Shown: one piece after another, positions 1 through 11,100 of the stretch | How positions within the stretch are numbered: the stretch's first letter is position 1 | Layout: every line of letters starts with the position of its first letter | Assembly: GCA_037074705.1 (NCBI GenBank) | Contig: CM073591.1 | Location: 83,468,032-83,532,031, forward strand | Origin: Zhengitettix transpicula | Lineage: Eukaryota > Arthropoda > Insecta > Orthoptera > Tetrigidae | Length of the DNA: 64,000 bases | Direction of reading: 5' to 3' | The notes under the pieces: generated by a model | Seen by the model: only the letters and a program-made list of their open reading frames with translations | Told to the model about the DNA's origin: nothing | Database searches by the model: none | Program-made: the position numbers and the translations under genes

Positions 1-553
1 CATTGTCAACTAAAGCCACGAGATCTACAAATCCAGGTTGCAGTAAAGCATCGTGAACCAACCAATTTGTGGTAAACCAACTAACAAACAACGCCAATTA
101 GAGTCTGTGAGAACTTAGAATCAGTGATGTCCCCAAAATTGTGCACGAAAAACTAAAAATGAGACCTGGGCGGCAGTAAGTAGAGAAAACTTTAAAATAA
201 TTTGTAAACCGTGTTTAAAACATAAAAGTCAGATCGTTCTTTAATTATTTAATTATCGGTAAAATGAGATCGTTAATTCTTGATAAAATTGAAATTGTTA
301 AATTCAATCTTTAGTATTATTTCTTCCGCAACAAATTTCGTCTATGTTCAGACGCTTTGATTTCCATAAAAGTAAATGTAATTTTGATGATTTAAATTCT
401 GCCATTTGTCAAACCCAGATCAAGACCCTGAGATCCCAAATATTTTGTTATAAATATAATTGTTTTTAAATTTGGCACAATTAATTTTGTTTGTTCTTTA
501 AAGTTATTAGTGTATTTCATTTAAGCAACAATCACATATAATATTAAATTATT

Positions 554-556
<3 letters not shown>

Positions 557-598
<42 letters not shown>
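557..598. repeat. (TA)n microsatellite
   Basis: About 21 uninterrupted TA dinucleotides. Shorter TA runs occur near 38836-38857 and 59440-59464. Confidence 0.9.
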
Positions 599-602
<4 letters not shown>

Positions 603-669
603 CCTCTATCCATTCCTCCTCTATATTACATATTAATAATAATAAGACTGTCTATATTCGTCAGGTACT

Positions 670-745
670 TGGCCCGGTTGCCGAGATTGTTAAGACGTGT
701 GTGTACTGAGCAGATTACACCGGTTCAAATCCTGCCCGAACCGAA
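670..745 (+). repeat. tRNA-like SINE head
   Basis: ggttgccgagattgttaaga resembles a Leu/Ser-type A box, and ggttcaaatcc is a good B box about 45 bases further. The sequence continues into unrelated sequence without a tRNA acceptor stem or CCA, so it reads as a SINE 5' head rather than a functional tRNA gene. Confidence 0.5.
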
Positions 746-1899
746 TATTTTCAGTATTCACTCTTTCTTCCTTCCTCCTCCACGCATTGAACATGTGCTG
801 TCTTTTGTGCGTAATTCTGCGTCCGAGCGTTTCCAGCCTGAAATCAACCACTCAACTCTGACTCGTCCTTCTGAGCCCAAATATGATTTTCAATTGAACT
901 TATTGACACTTATACACCCGTTAAGTTAAGTTAAGGTTGGCTATATTTCTGAGCCTTTAATATTAATTGACTTTCCCACGCACCCAGTTATATGGGTTCC
1001 CAAATTATTGAGTTATATCTGAGAACCCGGAAATCTAAAATTTCTCACTTTATATGCTATATACTCTGAAGCTACTCTAACCTACCCTAGGTCAGTTCTC
1101 TTTTCCCCAGCTTCACTTCTCGGAAAAACACTTGCTGAAGATGTGGATCCACAGAGATTAATATTGACAAGAAATACTGTACAGGACTGGAAGAAGGATA
1201 CCAACAATTATATTAAAGAACGTTGAAATAAAACATTTACATTACAATATATTGTAGTAATTAAAAGGAAATCATTAATTAATAACACAAATTTGGACTC
1301 GCATTGTTAGCGGCCGAAAACACTCAGGTTGTACACAAGAATGCCATGTTTGTGATTTTGTTGGCTCGCTAGACGCGGTGTGTGCTTCAGTCGTCGTGGA
1401 AATATCGCTGTGAACTGACGAAAGTATCTGGATACATGTAGCACAACAGCTAAAACACTTAGAACAGGTTTTTTTTTACAAGTTGCAGTCTGCGGGATAA
1501 ATACGTAAATATCCAACGCTAAACATTTTGAGTGCAGGGTCTAAATTATTCTATTCGTGATTTAGACCATTGTCTTCGATTTTGGGAGCCAGGCAACTGC
1601 GGAGCGAGCGAATAACATTTCCTAAACGAACAGTGAACCACTTTGTCAAACTAAAAGTGTTATTAGAATCAATGTTATAAAAATGGCCTGTATATAAAGT
1701 GTGTGTGTGTGCGTACGAACCAGCCAAATTTCATTGAGTTCCAGTGACAGTAAGTTAAAATTCCACAGAAGTATTATTTGTAAATTCATAAGTAAAGGTA
1801 ATATCGTCAGATTTCGAATTTCGTTGAGAATTTAAAGTCATATTTTTACATTGTAATAAATCTACTGATGAATTAAGTCCATGATAGCTTGATAAAACT

Positions 1900-2262
1900 T
1901 TTTTTTTAGGTTAACAGGCTACATGAGGGTAATCCACGTAATGGCAACTCCTCTTTAATAGCATAGGAAGGGATTTGAAAGGGGGGATGCGGAAGCCAAG
2001 GGTTAACTAGGGCCCCCGGGCTATAGTTTAAGGATCCTACCCGGCATTCGCCTTAAAGTAATGCAGGGAAAACCTTAGAAAAACCTGCATCAGGTAGGTC
2101 GTGCATTGGGTATTGTCCCACGCCCTTCCGATAGCGGGAGAAGAGTTTGCTGTGGGGACGCAGCATTCCCTTCTCCGTACTTCGACCAGTTTAGGAGGCA
2201 TCTGGCCGACTGTTCCAATGGGAACAGAGAACAACTCTTACGGAAGCTCCGGCGTAAACTCG
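1900..2262 (-). mobile_element. Poly-A retroposon family, copy 1
   Basis: Reverse-oriented copy ending in a T run at 1900-1908, which is a poly-A 3' end on the minus strand. It shares long blocks with copies at 33.06, 55.8, 63.05 and 63.42 kb, for example ctacctgatgcaggttttt and the gccgggtaggatccttaaac block. No RT motif was seen, so it is a SINE or a 3'-truncated LINE. Confidence 0.7.
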
Positions 2263-2344
2263 AGGAATGATATTAATTATATTCTGACGAATCTATACAA
2301 ATAAAATAATTAATTTTGTTTGCGTGTGCAGAATCAAGTGATTT

Positions 2345-4420
2345 AACTTCTTGTTCTTGATTGGCTCTACAGGCCTTGGTGAACCTTGGCCTCTTCAACT
2401 ACCCTTTTTGTGCCAACACCTTCCATTCCCTGTATACCATTTATGTACATCGCACTTCACTCATCCAACAACCTGGTTTTTGGCCTATCCCTTCTTCAAT
2501 GTCCACCAGGATGTCCGTTAAGTATATTTTTTTGGTATCTCTGTTTCCAAAATCCTTGTCATGTATCCTGCCCATCTCGCTGTTAAGGGTATTATAATTC
2601 TACTGCCTGACAGCTCTTTATATATAGAGCTCATTGTTGTGCCACCTCCTCCACCTTCATTTTTTGCATAATGGGCGTAATATTTTGTGCAATACTGTCC
2701 TCTTAAAACATCCAGTATTTTCATATCCTTTGTTGTTAAGGACCATGTTTCTGAAGTGAAGGTGAGTACAGGTTTTTCATAAAGCTCAGGTTTGGTGGAA
2801 CAAGATACAATTTTTTTATATTGATTTATTTACAGTCATATCAATAGCTCATGTTATTAGCGAATCATTATTAGAACTCATTTTTGACTTGTTGAAGGAC
2901 TGATTTGACGAGAGATTCTCTCGCACACAAACATCCATGCCCTCGCTGGGATTTGAACCCAGGACCTCTGTGATGTGAGGCAGTCAATCTGGCCTCTACA
3001 CCACAGGAGGTTGGCAAGATACAATTCTTAAGTGGAAAAGTGTATAAATACATAATATGCTCTATTAGCTGCTGCTAATTGCTGTTTTATTTATTAAGAG
3101 GTGTCATTGCAATAATGTTAGTTACGATTGACCCCAAGTATTAAAAAGTCTCTACTGTTTTGAAAATATATTGACTATTTTTATTGTTGAGTGCATATTA
3201 TCTTTGTGTGATTTGCCAGCAATCATATATTTTACTTGTTGACCGATTGATTGTCAATCACATACTTCTGCTGATGTGTTCCAGAACCAGAAATGTCTAG
3301 AAACTATGTCAACATAATCGGCATAGGCTTTACGACGAGCAAATGTGGCTCTTCATCGAGTCAATTGTGGTTCACATTAAAATATTAGAACAGAATTTCT
3401 GTATACATGATTGCGACTCTCTTTGGCCTCATGTGTGACTACCCCTGGTGTAGGCTAATATTTGCACTGATTTGTAGATAATAGTCCCTCTATTTACTAA
3501 ATTTGCTTCCCTCTCTAGTGCAACATTATATAGAAGGCAGGCCAGCATATATCCCTGTCGACCTCCTTTTTGAATATCTATGGCTTCTGAAATCACACTT
3601 CAAATTTTTACAAAGTCTGTTGTTCCATTCATTGTTTTCCTCATCAGCCTAGCCAGTTTCCTCGGCACTCCTATTTCTTCCAGGGGTCTGTATAACCATC
3701 CCTGTTTATGTCATATGCCACTTTGAAGTCTAAAAATAGATTATATGTTCCAATTCAGTATTCTATTTTCCTTTCCAAGATCTCTCATGGGTGGAAGATT
3801 TACTCTATTGTTGACTTCTCTGGTGAGGAACCCATATTGGTAGTTGCCTATTTCTTTCTGATCTATGTGAAGTAGGCAATCAAATAATAACACTTTATAA
3901 CCTAGGCTCAGTAATGTTATGACTCTATGGTTCCCATACTCCATTTTGTCTCACTTCTTGTATATGAGGCATATTATTCAATAACTCAGCTAGTATATTT
4001 CCCATTCCAAAAGCCTTATTGATCTTCAATTTCTTTACCCATTGTTTATCCTCCTTATGCAGTTTGCTTGAAGTATCCCTTTATAGGCCTTATTCTTTTC
4101 TCCCGCACTATCTCACACTCCACGTCGAATCACGAGGGTCCTTGGTGTCTATCTTACCTTCCTAGCATCTCTCTAGCTGCAGTGTTGACTATGGTCTTGA
4201 TCATGCCCCAACTCCCCTCCTTTTGCCTTTGTTGGCCTCCTCAAGTATCTCTGCTACCCTTTCCTGATATCTTACTCAATCTTCAGTCTTACTAGGGCAA
4301 CTGCGCTATATCTCTGATTATTAATCTATATTTGCATTACAGGTTCTCATTCTCAGTCTAGCCCACACACGGTAGTGATCTCAGTCTATGTTACTTCTCA
4401 TGTCGAGTAGATTTGACCGG
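2345..4420 (-). pseudogene. LINE reverse transcriptase, 5'-truncated and decayed
   Basis: Minus-strand reading in several frames recovers RT landmarks in order. NHRVITLLSLGYKVL lies near 3900 and a DFKVAYD-like block near 3700. Next come PRKLARLMRKTMNGTTDFVK near 3620 and KGGRQGYMLACLLYNVALE near 3560. The YADD position is degraded to AYTR near 3440. After the SINE insertion the C-terminal part continues: TSETWSLTTKDMKIL near 2750, then LTARWAGYMTRILETEIPKK and NGHPGG near 2530, as in insect LINEs with a GRRRRGRP-type tail. Frameshifts and stops throughout show it is dead. The endonuclease end is missing. Clade not assigned. Confidence 0.75.
2813..3015 (-). mobile_element. tRNA-derived SINE inserted in the LINE
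   Basis: Flanked by an exact 11-bp target duplication, aagatacaatt (2802-2812 and 3016-3026). On the minus strand it starts with gtggtgtagaggccagattg (A box) and has ggttcaaatcc (B box) about 40 bases later. It ends in an A-rich tail (ataaatcaatataaaaaaa). These are the defining features of a tRNA SINE, and it is intact enough to be younger than its LINE host. Confidence 0.85.
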
Positions 4421-5375
4421 TTATTTTGATATCATGGTAAAGATCTTCACATGTAACACATCAGTCACTAACTTTGAATTTCACAATAAAACAGTCAGAC
4501 TTATTTTGATGAAATTTGGTTATACAGAAGCATAAGGGACTTCTAAGCCATGTTAAACTCCCATTCAATATCTGGAGAGAAAATACCAGACATTGCAAAA
4601 CCTTGTTTTAACTGCCTGGGAAGATATGTTGTTCACTATACACTAAACAGTTAAATGGTTTTCCTCTAAGTGGAAAAAACTTTGATATTATCATAAATTG
4701 TAGTCCAATAGATGAAATACTTAAAATTCAGTCTGCCAAATTTAATTTCATAAGACATGTATTATTAGGCAAACAAAATATTAGTTCACAAAAAACTAAC
4801 CTTAACATTTTCATTCCTGTATGAAGGATGGACACCCACCTAGTAAGCAATAGAAAATATGAATGACCTAAGTGGGAATGAAATAGAAGTGGCACAAAAA
4901 AATTCAGAACTCATACCAAATTAGCCCCATCAACTGATACTTAAAGGACTAGGCGAAATGAAAGATCAATTAAAAAATGGTTAGAAGCATAAATCTAAAA
5001 TAAATATGATAAAACACACTGTAATGAGAGCATAGTCAAGTATTCATAAAGGAAATATAAGCAGAGAATAATTATGGCATTAAACAAGCCATTGCAATTA
5101 CAAAGAAAATAATACAATTGTAATACTGGGGCTCATAAAGTACATAAAAGATGCATTGAAAAAGTAATCAAAATCTAGAGGTTCTAAGAATATGAACAGG
5201 TGAACTCAAGTGTGTAATTAAAAAATGAGAAATAAGAAATATCCTAGACTTGAGATCGTAACAGCATTCTTTAGCCATCAACTTAAAAATACTGTCAAAA
5301 ACGTTGACATGTTTCAATCCTCCTATTTATTTCTATCCTTCCTCACTATCCAAGTTTGAATATATATATATAAAC
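4421..5375. other. AT-rich intergenic stretch, nothing recognised
   Basis: No ORF over 60 codons, no terminal repeats and no tRNA-like boxes seen. It may be the unrecognisable 5' part of the adjacent LINE. Confidence 0.5.
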
Positions 5376-5491
5376 ACATTTGGAAAGGAAAGATATACAG
5401 CGATTGTGACTTACCTGAAATCAATAGTTGGTTCAAATTTTTGAGGGCCTGAGCGCCCTCATGAGGAGTCTCTCTTTCCTATCCAAATGGA
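5376..5491. repeat. Small imperfect hairpin
   Basis: catttggaaaggaaagata (5377-5396) pairs with the complement of tctctttcctatccaaatgg (5471-5490). The centre contains an imperfect palindrome, gagggcctgagcgccctc. No coding content. Confidence 0.45.
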
Positions 5492-5690
5492 ATATTTAAT
5501 TTGACATAGTCACATTTTCCTTAAGTGTTATATATATATATGTGTGTATGTATTTATTTATTTATTGCTAAAATAATGCAGGATACCAATGTAGAACTGA
5601 ATGTTACAAGTTTTTAGAATAATTCTAATGGTGGCATAGTGAAAATAAAATAATGTACTACAACAACAATATACTTTCTCCATGATCTTC

Positions 5691-8035
5691 TTTATTGCAG
5701 AATTAAAATTTCTCTTTAATCTGTTTTCTCATATTTCTATTTACAATTAAATACATATAACAGCTGATCAACAAAATTGATATTAATCTATGTACAGATC
5801 ATACATTCATAGGCTCAATGCCTATCTACATACATTCACTTTGTACATATACACAGCACAACATTTTCCTATTTTTATACCATACACAAGTGTCCATCAG
5901 CACAGAGCACCACCAATTCAATTTTATTAACCATGGATAAAGGGGCACTTATTTGTTCCATGGATTAAATAATTCTTTACAAGAAAATGTTGCCCAATTA
6001 TAAACATACATTTTTTGACGTGCTTTCCACTTCTAATGTTTAACACCAAATCCAAATACAACAAAAAGGAAGTTTCATACTTCCTTCCTAAAGTTAACAT
6101 TTAAGGCATTCACCCTGTTGAAGAATTGTGCAGTTTATTCAGGCACTACCACACATCAATTCGTTTGACGAATAGCAAATGTGACCCTGACATTCTGCTC
6201 CAAAATGATGAAGTCGCTCTTTCCCTGTATATATATTTATTTATATATATTGACACCTTTCTTGAGGCTGCTAGTACATAGTTCATTTTTAATGTGTTTG
6301 TGTAGTTCTGAAGTCAAGAATTTTAATACATATATATAAAGCAAACAGAAAAATGGCAGTGATAAAATGTGGCAGTATGCTTTAAAACATTTGTCTTATC
6401 ATATAATTTATACTTTCAAATAAAAAATTTGCATAAATGTGGACCAATAATTTAAACAAAGAATTAATATTTTCCTTTCCAAGATCATAGCTATCCAAAA
6501 ATACAATATACGAAGTATTTAATATATTTATACACAAAATGTATGTAAATGTACTGACTACATATGGAACTCTATTCTCTTCAAACACGCCTGTCAAATA
6601 TCACTCTGGCTGGTACCACAGTATCTCCTCTCATAGACATAAACTTTGAGATACACAATTACATTTACAATTATACAGGTTCATGTGAGACAATTGCTAC
6701 TTATAAGTATACTAATTTTTCAAGTTCACATTATTTAAGGGGTACAAATTACACAAAACAGTACAGATTTGACAGAAATATTAAGGAATACATATTTAAT
6801 ATGAATATTCATTTCCATAGTTGCAGTGCAAGACACTCAAAATATGAGACAATATGAGGTATTACCAACTTTGTGTCCCAACAAAATAATATTATGAGAA
6901 AGAAATTCACAGTATCACCAGAAATAACTGTCCACAACAGGCTAGAAATTAAGTTATCTTACACAATCAAAATTGTAAGCTTGGAAGTTATAAAGAGCAT
7001 GAACAAAAGTATTAACCCACATGAAGATGGTCCTAATGTTTCTACTATAGAAACATATTAATAGATCAGGGAGTAAGAAAAGTAATGAGCTAATAATATA
7101 CAATGTAAAAAAACAAGACAAATTATAGTTTCCAGTTAACCAAGAATAGTTTCAAGCACCTTCAATTAATGACAATTAACTGAATTATGTTATTGATTGC
7201 CACTTTACAAAAGCAGTTTTTTTATTTAATTTAGTATTGTATGGTCAAATTTAAAATCATTTGCTGGATTTTCATACTTGTATTCATTTGGTGAATACTT
7301 TGAATAGACTTTAGCGAGTGTCACGTGTCACTTCATTTAATTTATTTTAAAATTAAATTATTAATGTATTTTTCTTAAAAAAATATGCTATTGACCAAAA
7401 TGTCTCAATACAGGTTTTCCTAGTCTCATTGTTTAAACATACTTTGTGTTTATAATTTTTAAAAGCTATAAAACAAATAGAAAATTTTGATTCAGTAAAC
7501 TGCAAGCAAATCATTTAGACTGTTATAAATAAGGAGTTATATTTCAAATCACTCTCATTGTACTTTCTGTGTATTTGTAACAACTTTCTCCAGAAGGTAA
7601 AAAATTCTCTACTAAGTATTTCATTCCATATGAAGTGTAAATGTAATGCAAATTATGGGAATACCTTGGAGTCACTTTCAAATAAAACTTGTAGACAGCT
7701 AATTTGATTGAAAAAAGCTGAGGGTACCAACATTTTGTATACATTGACTTTTCAAATAATACTTTCATATCAGACTATTTATAATGGAAATGCCTCTTTA
7801 AAAGATGAGTCCTCCAAAAGTGTACAATGTACAATTTTCAGACAGACAAACATCATGTTCTCTTATCATCTGGAACATCTTTAAACAAAGAACAAACAAC
7901 CGAAAAGTTCATTTTCTATGATCTCCTTTATCTGCATGAGCTTAGAAAGTTGTACAGTCTACCCACATTTTTCATGTAGACTCCACATCATATTGGGAGT
8001 ACACTGAAGACAATGGGAAGCTGTGGAAGGTTGGC
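5691..8035 (-). other. Mnt: Probable long 3' UTR of Mnt
   Basis: A 2.3-kb AT-rich stretch after the Mnt stop has no transposon signature I can recognise. AATAAA on the minus strand occurs several times, the last clear one at 5696-5691. The extent is inference; any of the earlier signals (for example near 7220 or 6240) could be the end. Short ORFs on both strands here are uninformative. Confidence 0.35.
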
Positions 8036-8176
8036 TCATGTCGTGGAGTGTGGTGGCAGTTGAGAAGGAGAACTCACAACCACCACCGGCTTTACAAGTG
8101 TGGCAGTGCTCAGGTACTGGGCATTAACCAATGGGACCGATCCCACAGGTTTCAACAAAGGTGTGGTCGTCATAAC
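8036..8176 (-). CDS. Mnt: Mnt terminal coding exon
   Basis: An acceptor with a long pyrimidine tract (tttttgtgttctag) is followed in phase 0 by VMTTTPLLKPVGSVPLVNAQ, then YLSTATLVKPVVVVSSPSQL and a TGA at 8038-8036. Human MNT also ends with a short Val/Thr/Pro-rich tail, which supports this as the true C-terminus. It lies 2.4 kb from the preceding exon, across an intron full of repeats. Confidence 0.8.
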   Translation of the reverse strand, partial: VMTTTPLLKPVGSVPLVNAQYLSTATLVKPVVVVSSPSQLPPHSTT

Positions 8177-11100
8177 CTAGAACACAAAAAGAATCAAATA
8201 TAAAGAAATATTTCATTAATATAAATAGTACAATAAAAATTTTCTTCCCCGAAATTGAAACATTACAAAAGACACATTTTCACTCTTGAAAACATTAAAC
8301 TTAAATGAAAGAATTGGGGTGAGGTTTGTAGTAAAGCAAATCAAATTATGTAATTATAAAGACATTCATTATACAATTTTCACACTACACTAAAATACTT
8401 AAAATATTTGTTATAGTTTGATTACAATATTTTTGAATTTAACAAATAATTTACAAATTACAGAAAGTCTGAAATTTAACTTACTTTATTTTGCTCTGCT
8501 TTGTCATTTTGTGAAATATGACTCAGTGATTGTGATGTATTGAAGCAATACACTTGGTTTCATTCTTATTATTCAATTTAGAGATTTGTCATGAAAACAA
8601 TTTTGTATTTGCTAAAGTGATAAAGTAGAAAAAATGCTTTTTTATGTGAAAATTATAGCCTGCACAACTAATGAGATTAATAGTGTTTCTCCCTATGTGG
8701 TTTGTGTACAATTTCAACCCCTTTGAAGTGAGGGGCTTACATGAAAATAATGTGAAAACAACAGAGATTGGTGTCAAATCTGGTGTTATGGAAATCTCGT
8801 GGCATAATTATGATATTCAACTTGCTGGTTAATTGTAGTTCAGCCCCTAAAAATGGGGATGGAAGGGAGTTACACATACACTTGTAAAAATGTGGAGCAA
8901 ATACTACCAAATTTTGTTCACATGTTACTTACAATCGAAGGACAGTGTTTTGACAAAACATCCTGAGCACCTATAGGGTCGGGTATGGAAGGGGTGGCAT
9001 TTAAGAACATTCTAAATCAGCAAATATAAGGGTTGAATGTAACGTTTTTTGGGTTACATAGTTTGATAGTGTGATTCTCAAATCTGTCAATACCCAATTT
9101 CAACCAATAATGACAATTAATAAGAGCAACCATTGTAGTGGGGGGCTGAAGTGCTTTACATAAAAATAATGTAAAAATAACCAAGAATTGTGTCTATCCA
9201 GAGTTATGGAAGTTGCCGTGTTTAATTATGACACAAGCCAGGTTAAGTTGTAACTCAGCTAATAGGTGTAGCAGGAGGTGAGGATACTATGAAAAATTCA
9301 AGATTGTTGTCAAATCTGGGGTTATGGAAGTCCTTGAGATTAATTCTGTCTTTCAAGATGATTGTTAAGATATAGTTTTTGTCCCAAAGAGTTGGGAGGT
9401 GCAAAAAAACAAAGTTCAGTGTACAATCTTAAATGTGTGAAGCAATTACTACCAAGCTTTGTATATTTGGTACTAGGAACAAATACTGGATGGAGTGTTT
9501 TTTAATCTGTTAATGTAACACAAGTATTTTTTACTCTTACAGTACCGGTAGTATTGAATCTATTAGGGTACTGGATGAGTTTTCAGTACCTTAAGGTGGG
9601 GGGGGGGGGTTACATTTGAATCTATTAGGGTACTGAGAATATTTTTGAATCATATGGTACCAACCTGTATGATTCTATTACAGTTCCATGTATATATTTG
9701 ACTCTCTAAAAGTACCAAGATCATTTTTGACTCTGATGGTGTCAGAACTATTTTTGACTCTCATAAGGTACCTGGAGCATTTTCAATTATTTTATCACAC
9801 TAGGTGTACTTTTGATTATCCAAAGATACTAGAAATACTTTTTACTATCTTAATACTGTGAGTAGGTTCTCTTAAGGTACCAAGTGTATTTCGACTATTA
9901 AGGAACCTTGAATTTTAGACACTCTTAAGTTACTGAGAGTATTTTTTACTCTCTTAGGCTACCGGAATTATTTATTCTTTCTTAAGGTACCATGAATATA
10001 TTTTATGGAATGAAGAGTATATTTTGAGTCTCACTGAAGGTACCAGAAGCATTTTTTTAATCATTTAGAGCTCTACTCTCTCAAATATCCACCAATATGA
10101 TTCACTCTTTTGGTACCTGAAGTATTTTTGACTCCCTCAAAGGACTGGGTGTATTTTAAAAGCTATTAAGGTACCAAAATAAATTTTGAATCTTTTCAGT
10201 TATCAGGATTATTTCTAACATTCTTGAGTTACTAGGGTAGATTTTGACTCGTATGGCACTGGGAGTATTTTCAACTCTGATAGTGTCAGGAGTATTTTAT
10301 AACCCTCTCAAGGTCCAGTGAATATTGACAAATGTCTTATGGCACTGGGATATTTCTGTATCTCATAAGGTACCATAAGTAATGTATCCTTTCTTATATA
10401 CAGAGTGTATTTTTTTCTCCCTTAGCATACTGGGAGTATTTCTGACTTTGTTAAGTTACCAAAGTATATTTTAACCCTTTTAGGTTCAGGGAATGTTTTA
10501 TGCTTTCTGAAATTTGAACAGAAAAACATGTTAACAAAGACTATTGTTACAGTATTATTATGGATGGTCTTGCTACCTTTCCTCCAAGTTGCTGTGGAGT
10601 AGCTAGTATGTGGGCAACCTGGCTCCCTTGAGACACAACAGTCACCGGAGTCACAAGAGGAGTGAGGCCAGCATGGTGACTGCCCAACGGTGCTACAACA
10701 TGAGTAATACCAGAAACAGGAGCGTGGCCAATTGACTTAGTCGTAAGAGTCATCCCCGTGTGACTCAGGACTCCATTTGGCAGTGTGAGACCTAAATAAA
10801 TATGAAAGATAATTGATAATTTGCTCTCTGTCTTGAAATTGTGACATACAAATTTAAAAAAAATGTATATACATTGGAAAGGCTTATGGAGACGTGGCCT
10901 TTTAACAGGTAAATTAAGTAGCGAAAGTACTCACCACCGGTGAGTGCGGCGAGGGGAGGGTGCTTACGGCTGCCGTTCGCTGGTAGCAGATTAAGCTCAG
11001 CTCCACCTGGCAGAGCAACCATTTTGTTAGTTAGGTGCAAGGTAGGCAGTGAAATGGAGGCGGTCGTAGGCGATTCACGAAGACGATCTGAACCTAAACC

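Noticed and set aside
2871..3053. 60-codon frame over the SINE
   Set aside because: It is the antisense-independent readthrough of a tRNA-derived SINE and has no coding meaning.
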